Positions 43,398 to 52,729 of a stretch of 64,000 bases of DNA are shown here, piece after piece; position 1 is the stretch's first letter, and the number at the start of each line of letters is the position of its first letter. Source of the DNA: Pseudorhizobium xiangyangii (GTDB lineage: Bacteria > Pseudomonadota > Alphaproteobacteria > Rhizobiales > Rhizobiaceae). The translations under genes were made by a program, and so were the position numbers. The notes beneath the pieces are model-generated. The model did not search any database, had not been told where the DNA came from, and saw only the letters and a program-made list of their open reading frames with translations. The DNA is taken from positions 124,001-188,000 of the forward strand of contig NZ_JAJAWH010000001.1 of assembly GCF_020531965.1 (NCBI RefSeq). The letters are read 5' to 3'.

Positions 43398-45431
43398 ATG
43401 ACCGACCTGACCAAAGATCCTCTCGTCCTCTTCATGCCGTCCGGAAAGCGTGGCCGGTTTCCGGTGGGCACGCCCGTTCTCGATGCCGCCCGCCAGCTGG
43501 GTGTCTACGTGGAGAGCGTTTGCGGCGGGCGCGCCACCTGTGGCCGCTGTCAGGTGTCGGTACAGGAGGGTCGTTTCGCCAAGCATGGCATCACCTCGAA
43601 TAACGATCACCTGTCGCCGGTCGGCCCGAAGGAGGAACGATACGACCGCGTCCGGGGCATCCCAGAAGGTCGCCGTCTCTCCTGCTCCGCCCTGGTGCAG
43701 GGCGATCTCGTTATCGACGTGCCGCAGGACACGGTGATCAATGCGCAGGTGATCCGAAAGGAATCGGACGGCCGCGTCATCGAGCGGAATCCGGCAGTCC
43801 ACATGTGCTATGTCGAGGTCGAGGAACCGGACATGGAAAAGCCGCTCGGCGACCTCGACCGGCTGAAGGCCGCACTCGCCCAGGATTGGCACTACGACGA
43901 GCTCGACGTCGACTTCCATCTGGTCCCCAGGGTTCAGTCGATCCTCAGGAAGGGCGAATGGAAGGTTACGGCCGCGATCCACAGGGATCGGCAGGACGAC
44001 CGCCCGCGCCTGATCGCCCTCTATCCGGACCTGAAGAACGAGGCCTATGGCATCGCCTGCGACATCGGCTCGACGACGATCGCCATGCATCTGTCCTCGC
44101 TGCTGTCGGGACGTACGGTCGCATCCGCGGGCGCGTCCAATCCGCAGATCCGCTTCGGCGAAGACCTGATGAGCCGTGTCTCCTACGTGATGATGAATCC
44201 CGACGGTCGGGAGGCGATGACCGCCGCTGTCCGCGAGGCCCTGAACGGCCTGATCGACAAGGTATGCGAGCAAGGCGGCGTCCGCCGTGAAGACATCCTC
44301 GACTCCGTCTTTGTCGGCAACCCGATCATGCATCACCTCTTTCTCGGCATTGATCCGACGGAACTCGGCGGCGCTCCCTTCGCGCTCGCAGTTTCCGGGG
44401 CAGTCGAGGTGAAATCCTCCGAAATCGGCCTGCCGATGAACGAGGGCACGCGAACCTACATGCTACCCTGTATCGCCGGCCATGTTGGCGCCGACGCTGC
44501 CGCCGCGACCTTGTCGGAGGGTCCGCATCGCCAGGACGAGATGATGCTGCTGGTCGATATAGGCACCAACGCGGAGATCGTGCTCGGAAATGCGGCGCGC
44601 GTGGTGGCGGCCTCCTCGCCGACCGGCCCGGCATTCGAGGGCGCCGAGATTTCCTCCGGCCAGCGCGCCGCGCCCGGCGCAATCGAGCGGGTCCGGATAG
44701 ATCCCCTCACGCTCGAACCGCGCTTCCGCATAATCGGCGTAGAACAGTGGTCGGATGAGGCAGGCTTTGCGGACGCTGCCGCAGGGACCGGAGTGACCGG
44801 CATCTGCGGCTCCGCCATCATCGAAGTCATCGCAGAGATGTACCTCGCCGGCATCATATCCGAGGACGGCGTGGTCGATGGCACACTTGCCGAACGCACT
44901 CCACGTATCCTGCCGACGGGTCGGACATTTGCCTACCTTCTGCACGACGGCGAGCAACGCATCACCGTCACCCAGAACGACGTCAGGGCCATCCAGCTCG
45001 CCAAGGCGGCGCTCTATGCCGGCGTCAAACTGTTGATGGACAAGCAAGGTGTCGATCACGTCGACCGGATCGGTCTTGCCGGCGCCTTCGGCACCTTCAT
45101 CGATCCCAAATACGCGATGGTCCTGGGACTGATCCCCGATTGCGACCTCGACAAGGTGAAGGCAGTCGGCAACGCCGCCGGAACCGGTGCGCGCATGTGC
45201 CTGCTGAACCGCGGCTACCGCCGCGAGATCGAGGAAACAGTCAGCAAGATAGAGAAGATAGAGACCGCTCTTGAAGCAAAGTTTCAGGAGCACTTCGTCT
45301 ACGCCATGGCCCTGCCGAACAAGGTCGACAGCTTTCCCAACCTCGCGGGCGTCGTGACCCTGCCGGAACGCAAAGTCCTCGCGGACGGCGACGACGGCGG
45401 CGGTCGCCGGCGTCGTCGGGGGCGCGGTTAG
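43398..45431 (+). CDS. Corrinoid activation protein (2Fe-2S ferredoxin plus ASKHA ATPase, RACo/RamA-like)
   Basis: A 677-residue protein with an N-terminal 2Fe-2S domain (Cys42, 48, 51 and 96) and a long ASKHA-fold ATPase domain (GIACDIGSTTIAMHL, MLLVDIGTNAEIV, GLAGAFGTFID). Such proteins reduce inactive Co(II) corrinoid to Co(I) at the cost of ATP. The C-terminus ends in GGGRRRRRGRG. It starts 9 nt after the methyltransferase gene and closes the operon. Confidence 0.93.
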   Translation: MTDLTKDPLVLFMPSGKRGRFPVGTPVLDAARQLGVYVESVCGGRATCGRCQVSVQEGRFAKHGITSNNDHLSPVGPKEERYDRVRGIPEGRRLSCSALVQGDLVIDVPQDTVINAQVIRKESDGRVIERNPAVHMCYVEVEEPDMEKPLGDLDRLKAALAQDWHYDELDVDFHLVPRVQSILRKGEWKVTAAIHRDRQDDRPRLIALYPDLKNEAYGIACDIGSTTIAMHLSSLLSGRTVASAGASNPQIRFGEDLMSRVSYVMMNPDGREAMTAAVREALNGLIDKVCEQGGVRREDILDSVFVGNPIMHHLFLGIDPTELGGAPFALAVSGAVEVKSSEIGLPMNEGTRTYMLPCIAGHVGADAAAATLSEGPHRQDEMMLLVDIGTNAEIVLGNAARVVAASSPTGPAFEGAEISSGQRAAPGAIERVRIDPLTLEPRFRIIGVEQWSDEAGFADAAAGTGVTGICGSAIIEVIAEMYLAGIISEDGVVDGTLAERTPRILPTGRTFAYLLHDGEQRITVTQNDVRAIQLAKAALYAGVKLLMDKQGVDHVDRIGLAGAFGTFIDPKYAMVLGLIPDCDLDKVKAVGNAAGTGARMCLLNRGYRREIEETVSKIEKIETALEAKFQEHFVYAMALPNKVDSFPNLAGVVTLPERKVLADGDDGGGRRRRRGRG

Positions 45432-45444
45432 GTCATTGTCCTGA

Positions 45445-46344
45445 TCAGGCAGCGACCGCCCGCATCATCTGGCCATAGGACTCGCGGATGCTTTGCGCGA
45501 CCGCCATTGCCGGAGCCGTCAGTTGCGGAGTGGTCAGCAGGCGAACGTCGAAACTGAAGAGTTCCGGCAGGCCCTCCTGCGGGCCAAGCACAACCATCTG
45601 ATCCGTGAGGTATGACCTCGGGAATGGCGCGATTGCCAGATCCGACAGCACGGCGGCGCGCTGAGCCATCGTATGGGCGCTGGCATAGGCGATCCGGTAG
45701 GTGCGCTTGTGCTTCTCCAGCTGCGAGATCGCGTCCTGTCGCCAGACACACCCCTCTTCCCATACGGAAATCGGCAGCGGATCGCGCAGATGCGCATTGC
45801 CGCATTTCGCTCCGGCCCAAACCAGCTTTTCGGTGTGGATGACCTCACCGAAATTCGGGAAAGATCGGGGATGGCAATTGAACAGGGCGAGATCCAGCCG
45901 CTGTTCGTCAACCCGCTTGCGCAGGGCCGAACTCATGTCCACGGTCACATCGACCATGATGCCCGGGAATGCCTCGGCGAAACCTTTCAGAACGCGGGGC
46001 AGAAGACGCTCGGCAATATCGTCGGGAGCACCCAGTCGCACGACGCCCGCCAGTTCCGGCATCACGAAGCGAGACACCGCTTCGTTGGACAGCGCCAGCA
46101 TTCGGCGCGCATAGGACAAAAGCATCTCGCCATGCTGCGTCAGCGTCACGGAGCGTGCATCGCGAAGGAAAAGCGTCGTCTTCAACTGCTCCTCCAGCTT
46201 CTTGATTTGCATGGAAACGGCGGAGGGCGTCCGAAGAACCGCCTCTGCCGCAGTGGAGAAATTGCCGGTCTCGGCAATCGCCACGAATGTCTTGAGTACG
46301 TCATTATCCAGCAGGGGCAGCGGTGAACGAAACGGAGTAGACAT
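45445..46344 (-). CDS. LysR-family transcriptional regulator
   Basis: A 299-residue LysR regulator with the winged helix at the N-terminus (LKTFVAIAETGNFSTAAEAVLRTPSAVSMQIKKLEEQL split across residues about 17-54) and the usual effector domain. ATG 46344 is used. It is convergent with the corrinoid activase gene (13-nt gap) and divergent from the DUF1127 gene. Its target is not known; the neighbouring one-carbon genes are candidates. Confidence 0.9.
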   Translation of the reverse strand: MSTPFRSPLPLLDNDVLKTFVAIAETGNFSTAAEAVLRTPSAVSMQIKKLEEQLKTTLFLRDARSVTLTQHGEMLLSYARRMLALSNEAVSRFVMPELAGVVRLGAPDDIAERLLPRVLKGFAEAFPGIMVDVTVDMSSALRKRVDEQRLDLALFNCHPRSFPNFGEVIHTEKLVWAGAKCGNAHLRDPLPISVWEEGCVWRQDAISQLEKHKRTYRIAYASAHTMAQRAAVLSDLAIAPFPRSYLTDQMVVLGPQEGLPELFSFDVRLLTTPQLTAPAMAVAQSIRESYGQMMRAVAA

Positions 46345-46538
46345 GGCAGCCTCGATCAAAAAATCTGAACTTAAGCACCATATCATTTCGTTTGATTGAA
46401 CGTCAATGGGCGAGCAAGATCGCAGCATGAAAGGTAGCGACGCCCGGCGATACACCACAAAAGTTCATCGCTGGCATCACCTGCATCATATTGATTGATG
46501 GCGTCGCTGTGTCACCTTTCGAACAAAGGAGAGCTACC

Positions 46539-46739
46539 ATGGCATCCACATCTCAGCGCACCCATAGCTCCGGCTGGCAATTGCAGAACCTGGCACGCCC
46601 CATCGTCCAGCTCACCTTACGCCTGCATGCCGAATGGCAGCACCGCCGCAACGAAAGGATGCTCGAGTCCCTTCCGTCGGAAATCAGGAAGGATATCGGC
46701 TGGCCGGTTCCTGACGATACCACAAGGTGCATGCAGTAA
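46539..46739 (+). CDS. DUF1127 small protein
   Basis: A 66-residue protein ending in the DUF1127 pattern (HRRNERMLESLPSEIRKDIGWP). AAAGGAGAG precedes the ATG. Short DUF1127 proteins in alphaproteobacteria affect phosphate, carbon or RNA-related regulation, often through an Arg-rich helix. It is divergent from the LysR gene. Confidence 0.88.
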   Translation: MASTSQRTHSSGWQLQNLARPIVQLTLRLHAEWQHRRNERMLESLPSEIRKDIGWPVPDDTTRCMQ

Positions 46740-46757
46740 CCGGATCAGATCGCCGCT

Positions 46758-46780
46758 CCTCCGGCCAAACGCGCCGGAGG
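46758..46780 (+). terminator. Possible hairpin after the DUF1127 gene
   Basis: CCTCCGG pairs with CCGGAGG around a 9-nt loop, 18 nt after the stop codon. No T-run follows, so termination is uncertain. Confidence 0.3.
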
Positions 46781-46946
46781 GGGCGATGCTTCGCGAGTAA
46801 CGCAGCTGGCGCGAACAGCCGTTCTTGCTTTTCAGCTGTCGTAAAAATACTTTTCAGCCGCGCCTTAACCCATCTTTTCCTTATCAAAATTTCATGTCAG
46901 TGTCGCAATTGAAGTATTCGCCAGTAACGGCGCTTCGGAGCGAGGC

Positions 46947-47975
46947 ATGGACTTTATGAGCAAGCAGCTGCCGGTAAAGAGAACACTGGTATTTTTCCTC
47001 GTTCCCAATTTCACCCTTCTGCCGTTTACGGCGGCCGTCGAAACGTTGCGGATCGCCAACCGCATGCTGGGTTATGAGGCCTATGCCTGGCGCCTCTGTT
47101 CCACCGACGGCGAGAAGGTTCATTCCTCCGCCGGCATCGCGGTCGAAGTCAATTCTTCCGTCGCGGACGAGCGCAAGAACCTCGGCGGTGAAAATCGACC
47201 CAACATGGTCCTCGTCTGCTCAGGCATCGAGATCGAGCAATACCAGAACAAGACGGTCAACGCCTGGCTGCGGGAAACCTATAACCGCGGCATTGCAGTG
47301 GGCAGCCTGTGCACCGGCGCGCATGTACTGGCGCAAGCCGGACTGCTGAACGGAAAGCGCTGCGCGATCCACTGGGAAAACCTGCCCGGGTTCGCTGAGG
47401 CCTTTCCGCAGGTGGACGTCTACGCCGATCTCTACGAAGTCGACAGCAACCTCTATACCTGCGCCGGCGGCACCGCCTCCCTCGATATGATGCTGAACCT
47501 GATCGGGCAGGATTTCGGGGAGAACCTCGTCAATCGTGTCTGCGAGCAACAGCTGACCGATCGGGTCCGCAATCCGCACGACCGGCAGCGCTTGCCGTTG
47601 CGAGCGCGCCTCGGAATCCAGAACACCAAGGTCCTGTCCATTATCGAGTTCATGGAGAACAATCTCGCCGAACCCCTGTCGCTGGTGGAGATCGCCGACG
47701 AGGCCGACCTGTCCCGCCGGCAGATCGAGCGCCTGTTCCGTCAGGAAATGGGCCGATCCCCTGCCCGCTATTACCTTGAGATCCGGCTGGACCGGGCGCG
47801 GCACCTGCTGGTGCAATCGTCGATGCCGGTGGTCGAGGTCGCGGTTGCCTGTGGTTTCGTATCCGCGTCGCATTTCTCGAAGTGCTACCGCGAGGTCTAC
47901 AATCGCTCGCCGCAGCAGGAGCGCGCCGAGCGTAAACTGACCATTGCAAGCGCGCGGGCGGTGATGGCCGCATAG
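46947..47975 (+). CDS. GlxA-family AraC-type regulator (GbdR-like)
   Basis: A 342-residue regulator: a DJ-1/PfpI-like ligand domain (residues about 10-190, with the GSLCTGAHVLAQAGLL nucleophile-elbow segment) and a C-terminal AraC helix-turn-helix pair (LVEIADEADLSRRQIERLF and VVEVAVACGFVSASHFSKCY). GbdR and CdhR of this family sense glycine betaine, dimethylglycine or carnitine. Position between the corrinoid cluster and the dimethylglycine dehydrogenase gene supports a similar role. ATG 46947 has GGAG upstream. Confidence 0.88.
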   Translation: MDFMSKQLPVKRTLVFFLVPNFTLLPFTAAVETLRIANRMLGYEAYAWRLCSTDGEKVHSSAGIAVEVNSSVADERKNLGGENRPNMVLVCSGIEIEQYQNKTVNAWLRETYNRGIAVGSLCTGAHVLAQAGLLNGKRCAIHWENLPGFAEAFPQVDVYADLYEVDSNLYTCAGGTASLDMMLNLIGQDFGENLVNRVCEQQLTDRVRNPHDRQRLPLRARLGIQNTKVLSIIEFMENNLAEPLSLVEIADEADLSRRQIERLFRQEMGRSPARYYLEIRLDRARHLLVQSSMPVVEVAVACGFVSASHFSKCYREVYNRSPQQERAERKLTIASARAVMAA

Positions 47976-48024
47976 AGCAGCATTGATCGGGCCGTCCGCA
48001 TCAGTCGGCTCGCTGTTATGCCAG

Positions 48025-49026
48025 TTAGACCAGCGACGAACCTCGCGCCTGTCGATGCGGGCCACTGTCCCACCATCTCAGCACCCGCATGGCACGGAGC
48101 GTGACCCATCGAGAGGGCTTGCCCTGCCCTTCGTCAACCTCGAACCAAACCCGTCCGTTCAGGCTCCAGTCGAGGAGCCAGGTCCCGTCATCCAGGCGTC
48201 GGGAGAGCAGATGGTCGATGGCGTCGCCAAGGCGCGGGTCGCCAGGTGCCCCAGTCAGCATTGCCGAGGAACGGAAATAGTCGAGCGCGCGGAGAATGTC
48301 GTAGCGCCACCGGTTCGGGTTCAGGAAGGAAAGAAACCGCTCATCCGCCACCTTGCCGTCGGTGAGGCGGCGGAAAAGATCGCGCTCCAGAAGATATTCC
48401 TCGCCCGACCTGCGCGCCTCCCGGGATCGAGGCGTGCCCCCAGTGGCCTTCTCGTACGCCAGCAACCCTTCCAGCACGTTGAGCGTGGTTGCAAACGATG
48501 AGCGGACCGAACCGTTGATCCGCTCGCAGTTCCAGCCTCCGTCATCCAGGCGCTCCCCGAGCAGCCTTTCGACGATGGATGAAACGTCAATTCCGAAATA
48601 GGCGCCGTCCGCAACGGTCCGCCCGTTGATGCACTCCTCGACCTCGCCCTCCCAGTAAGGCTGCCCGCCCTCATCCCACCGGGAGTGCGCGCCGATCAAT
48701 TCGACGGTTCGCCTGGCACGGCTCGACGAAGGGTCGAGGCCAAACTCCCGCAGTTGCGACAGCGTGAAACACGTGGCCGTCCAGGGCTGGCCATGCTCCT
48801 GCCACTCGCGAGGCTCGAAGCCAGCGGGCACGAACGCACCACCCGCCCATTGTCCATCCTCGTCCTGGTGGGAAAGAAGCCTGGCTCCCCAGCCTTCGGT
48901 CTCGATCTTGCTCCGCTCTACCGACCACTCGCTTTCCGGAGCGTCGAGCAGGTAACGCATCACCTGCCACCGGATCGATGGATCCGAGTCGAGAAGCCAG
49001 TCGACAACAGCATTCGCGTCAGTCAT
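48025..49026 (-). CDS. Terpenoid-cyclase/prenyltransferase-like alpha-toroid protein
   Basis: A 333-residue protein with repeated Trp/Gly motifs of the alpha/alpha-toroid fold (LSHQDEDGQWAGG, GERLDDGGWNCE, SRRLDDGTWLLDW). It lacks an obvious DXDD or metal site, so enzymatic terpene cyclisation is doubtful. The function is unknown. ATG 49026 is used. It is convergent with the GlxA-type gene. Confidence 0.7.
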   Translation of the reverse strand: MTDANAVVDWLLDSDPSIRWQVMRYLLDAPESEWSVERSKIETEGWGARLLSHQDEDGQWAGGAFVPAGFEPREWQEHGQPWTATCFTLSQLREFGLDPSSSRARRTVELIGAHSRWDEGGQPYWEGEVEECINGRTVADGAYFGIDVSSIVERLLGERLDDGGWNCERINGSVRSSFATTLNVLEGLLAYEKATGGTPRSREARRSGEEYLLERDLFRRLTDGKVADERFLSFLNPNRWRYDILRALDYFRSSAMLTGAPGDPRLGDAIDHLLSRRLDDGTWLLDWSLNGRVWFEVDEGQGKPSRWVTLRAMRVLRWWDSGPHRQARGSSLV

Positions 49027-49104
49027 GCACAGGCCCGTGGGAAGGTCGGGACACGGTCGCTTATACCACACCCACAGCCCTTGGCACGATGACCGCGCCT
49101 CAAC

Positions 49105-49941
49105 CTAGGCTGCGGCCGGCTTCAGTTTCGCCTGGCTCGATCGGATCTGAATGAGCGTGTCCAGGTTCTGGTTGACGCGGCAGTAGAATTCCTCGTCGAT
49201 GAACGGCCGCAGCATGAAGTCATTGCCGCCGGCCTTCAGGAAACGCGCCGACAGAAGCCGATTCGAGGACGAGGAGACACCGATGATCCGCAGCTCGTGG
49301 GAGCCCCGGAAGGAACGAATGCGCCGCGTCAGCTCGAACCCGTCGATGTCAGGCATGTTGTAGTCGGTGACGACGAGGCCGATATCAGAGTTGCTCTTGA
49401 GGATTTCCAGTGCCTTCGCACCGCAGTCCGCGACACTGACCCTGAAATTGTAACGCTTGAGGCGGCTTGTAAGCAGCGCCCGCGCCGTCGGGCTGTCGTC
49501 GACGATCAGCACGTGATGCCGATGGTTCGTCAGGAAGCGGGCAACCGATTCCGCCAGCATGTCGACGGCGAAGACATTGTCCTTGATGATGTAATCTACG
49601 ATGTCCTTGGACAGCAGCTGATCGCGCGTGCCTTCATGGAAGGTGCTGGTGAACACGATAGTCGGAATGCTCAGATCGACAAGGTATTCGAGAGCTTCGC
49701 CGTTCTCGGCTCCGGGCAGGTTGATGTTCGAAATGGCCAGCGTGACCGGCTCCGACGAGCGGTCATAGGCGATTTGCAACTCCTCGAAGTTGCGGCAGAT
49801 TTCGACATCGATGCCGAACATCTCCTTCAGCCCCACGCCGATCATCGATGTGAATACGTTGGAATCCTCCGCAAGCAGAATGCGAGAATTTGCCAGAGAT
49901 TGGCCGGAATACTGCATTCCGGATATGCCAAGAAAAGTCAT
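49105..49941 (-). CDS. Two-receiver-domain response regulator (first domain pseudo-receiver)
   Basis: A 278-residue protein with two REC domains (about 18-137 and 142-265). The second is complete (VDDS and phospho-Asp193 in VVTDYNMPDIDG). In the first, the phospho-acceptor position is Asn72 (AISNINLPG). No output domain is present. Similar double-REC proteins act in chemotaxis or cell-cycle phosphotransfer. ATG 49941 is used over one 16 codons earlier. Confidence 0.88.
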   Translation of the reverse strand: MTFLGISGMQYSGQSLANSRILLAEDSNVFTSMIGVGLKEMFGIDVEICRNFEELQIAYDRSSEPVTLAISNINLPGAENGEALEYLVDLSIPTIVFTSTFHEGTRDQLLSKDIVDYIIKDNVFAVDMLAESVARFLTNHRHHVLIVDDSPTARALLTSRLKRYNFRVSVADCGAKALEILKSNSDIGLVVTDYNMPDIDGFELTRRIRSFRGSHELRIIGVSSSSNRLLSARFLKAGGNDFMLRPFIDEEFYCRVNQNLDTLIQIRSSQAKLKPAAA

Positions 49942-50033
49942 TCCACCCTCAGTCTTGCTGTCCCTGGCGACACGACTAGCAGAAGGCATTTGCCGAAGCG
50001 TTAACTTATACCTATGCCATTGCTAAATAAGGG

Positions 50034-50058
50034 AAAGGCGGCAATGAATGCCGCCTTT
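50034..50058 (-). terminator. Terminator of the dimethylglycine dehydrogenase-like gene
   Basis: A perfect 10-bp stem AAAGGCGGCA / TGCCGCCTTT with a 5-nt loop, starting 29 nt after the stop codon. The minus strand continues with a T-rich stretch. Confidence 0.75.
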
Positions 50059-50086
50059 GGGTAAACGCTTTACTTACCTCGTCTCA

Positions 50087-52603
50087 CTAGCCGCGAAGTA
50101 CAGCATTGTCAGGATCGAACGGACTTTCGGGAACGACTGTCGCGTCATACAGATCGCCGAGGATCTTGATCTTCAGCTTCGTGCCGGCAGCCGCGCATTC
50201 CGGCTTCACCATGGCGAGCGCCACGGATTTGCCGACGCGCCAGCCGTAACCGCCGCCTGTGGCGCGCCCCACAAGCTCCCCAGCCTGGCCGTAGATAGCT
50301 TCCGATCCACGCGCATCGACGTCGCTGTTGCCCTCGACCACCATGGTGACGAAGTTCCACTTCAGGCCGTTATCCTTGTAGGCGACAAGCGCGTCTCGGC
50401 CGATGAACGATTTCTCCGGCCGCAGGAAGCGATCGAGGCCGGACTCGTAGGCATTGTACTCGATCGACAGTTCGCGACCCATGTTGCGGTAGGACTTCTC
50501 GACCGCCATGGCGCTCATGGCACGGATACCGAAAGGCTTGATGCCGAATTCCGCACCGGCTTCCATCAGCTGATCGAAGATGTAGGCCTGCATCTCGATC
50601 GGGTGATGCAGCTCCCAGCCGAGCTCGCCAACGAAGTTGACGCGCAAGGCGTGGGCGGTGGCGACGCCAACGGAGATCTGCCTGGCAGTCAGCCAAGGGA
50701 AGTCCTTGTTGTCGAGGCTCGTGCGGGTGAGCTTCTTCAGCACGTCACGCGACTTCGGGCCGGCCAGCACCAGCACGCCGTATTTCTGCGTGATCGGCTG
50801 CAGCTGGACGGAGCCGTCGATGGGCGCCGCCAGGCGCATCAGGAGATCATGATCGTGGGCTTCGAGGCCGCCGGCCGACACCATGTAGAAGCGATCGGGC
50901 GCCCATTCGTAGATGGTGAACTCGGCGCGTACGCCTCCAGCCGGCGTCAGGATATGGGCAAGCGCCATGCGGCCACGCTTCTTCGGAATGGCATTGGCGA
51001 AGATGGCGTCCAGCCAGACGCGGGCGCCGGGACCCGAAACCTCCATCTTGGCGAACGGCGACATGTCGAGAACACCAACGTTCTCATGCACATTCTTCAC
51101 TTCGTTGCCGACATGCTCGAAGTAGTTTGAGCGGCGGAACGACCATTTCTCGACAACTCGACCGTCGTCCAATGGCTGCGCATGGTTGTGGTTTGTGATG
51201 ACATCGGCGCCGACGCCAAGCTGGTCCTTGGGCACCTCGTAGCCCTCTGGCGCGTACCAGTTGGCGCGCTCCCAGCCATAGACGGAACCGAAAACGCCAC
51301 CGAGCTTTTTCAGGCGATCATAGATTGGCGTCGTTTTCAGCGGACGAGCAGCCGAACGCTCCTCGTCCGGATAGTGCATGGTGAAGACGTTGGCGTAGGC
51401 TTCCTCGTTCTTGGCAATGAGATAGCCTTCGGTGGCGTAAGGGCCGAAGCGACGCGGATCGACCCCCATCAGATCCACCGTCGGCTCGCCATCAACGATC
51501 CATTCGGCAAGCTGCCACCCGGCGCCGCCTGCGGCGGTGATGCCGAACGAATGGCCTTCGTTCAGCCAGAAATTCTTCAATCCCGGTGCCGGGCCGACGA
51601 TCGGGTTGCCGTCCGGCGTATAGGCGATGGCGCCGTTATAGACTTTCTTGATGCCGACCTCGCCGAACGCCGGGACGCGGACGATCGCCGCCTCGATATG
51701 CGGCATGAGGCGATCGAGCTCCTCCTGGAAGAGTTCGTATTCGCTTTCCGCTGACGGCCCGTCGACATAACAGACCGGCGCGCCGACTTCATACGGCCCC
51801 AGGATCAGGCCACCAGCCTCCTCGCGCATGTACCAGGCACTGTCGGATTCACGCAGCACGCCCATTTCCGGCAGGCCCTGACGGCGCCGTTCCTGGATCG
51901 CCGGATGCGGCTCGGTCACGATGTACTGGTGCTCGACCGGGATGACCGGGATGTTGATACCGACCATCTCACCGGTTTTGCGGGCGAAGTTGCCGGTACA
52001 GGAGATGACGTGCTCGGCAGTGATCTCGCCCTTGTCGGTGGTCACCTTCCAGAGGCCGTCGGCCTGCTGCTCGATGCCGGTCACCGTCGTGTTGCGGTAG
52101 ATGGTGGCGCCGTGGTCACGGGCGCCCTTTGCCAGTGCCTGCGTCAGGTCCGCCGGCTGGATGTAACCGTCATCCGGGTGCTGGATCGCGCCAAGCAGGC
52201 CGTCCGTCTCGCAGAGCGGCCAGACCTCCTTCACCTGCTCCGGTGTCAGGATATTGACCTTGACGCCGATCGTCTCGGCGATCCCTGCGTAATACAGGTA
52301 CTCGTCCCAGCGATCCCTGGTGCGGGCGAGCCGGATGTTGGAAACCTTCGAGAAGCCGACATTCATGCCGGTCTCCTGCTGAAGTTCTTCATAGAAGCGA
52401 ACGGAATACTTGTGGAGCTGTCCGACAGAGTAGGAGAGGTTGAAGAGCGGCAACAGCCCGGCGGCATGCCATGTCGACCCGGAGGTGAGTTCCTTGCGTT
52501 CGACAAGAACGGAATCGGCCCAGCCTTTCCTGGCCAGGTGATAGAGCGTCGAAACGCCCACCACACCACCGCCGATCACCACGGCACGCGCATGTGTCTT
52601 CAT
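50087..52603 (-). CDS. Dimethylglycine/sarcosine dehydrogenase-like flavoprotein with GcvT domain
   Basis: An 838-residue protein. The N-terminal DAO-type FAD domain has VVIGGGVVGVSTLYHLARKG (residues 8-27) and the covalent-flavin region TSGSTWHAAGL; the C-terminal half is a GcvT-like folate domain (about 430-830). Such enzymes oxidise dimethylglycine or sarcosine and pass the one-carbon unit to tetrahydrofolate. With Bmt, it completes betaine to sarcosine or glycine. The exact substrate is inferred. Confidence 0.9.
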   Translation of the reverse strand: MKTHARAVVIGGGVVGVSTLYHLARKGWADSVLVERKELTSGSTWHAAGLLPLFNLSYSVGQLHKYSVRFYEELQQETGMNVGFSKVSNIRLARTRDRWDEYLYYAGIAETIGVKVNILTPEQVKEVWPLCETDGLLGAIQHPDDGYIQPADLTQALAKGARDHGATIYRNTTVTGIEQQADGLWKVTTDKGEITAEHVISCTGNFARKTGEMVGINIPVIPVEHQYIVTEPHPAIQERRRQGLPEMGVLRESDSAWYMREEAGGLILGPYEVGAPVCYVDGPSAESEYELFQEELDRLMPHIEAAIVRVPAFGEVGIKKVYNGAIAYTPDGNPIVGPAPGLKNFWLNEGHSFGITAAGGAGWQLAEWIVDGEPTVDLMGVDPRRFGPYATEGYLIAKNEEAYANVFTMHYPDEERSAARPLKTTPIYDRLKKLGGVFGSVYGWERANWYAPEGYEVPKDQLGVGADVITNHNHAQPLDDGRVVEKWSFRRSNYFEHVGNEVKNVHENVGVLDMSPFAKMEVSGPGARVWLDAIFANAIPKKRGRMALAHILTPAGGVRAEFTIYEWAPDRFYMVSAGGLEAHDHDLLMRLAAPIDGSVQLQPITQKYGVLVLAGPKSRDVLKKLTRTSLDNKDFPWLTARQISVGVATAHALRVNFVGELGWELHHPIEMQAYIFDQLMEAGAEFGIKPFGIRAMSAMAVEKSYRNMGRELSIEYNAYESGLDRFLRPEKSFIGRDALVAYKDNGLKWNFVTMVVEGNSDVDARGSEAIYGQAGELVGRATGGGYGWRVGKSVALAMVKPECAAAGTKLKIKILGDLYDATVVPESPFDPDNAVLRG

Positions 52604-52729
52604 TGAACAGGACCCCTCTCAGATAGTCGGCACCGGAATATCGGTGCCGACTATGCAATTGAAGCCACGTCCGTCAAACGCCTGAATACGACATGAGGAA
52701 AGCTCGCCGCGACGGCTATCCCCAAGCTG

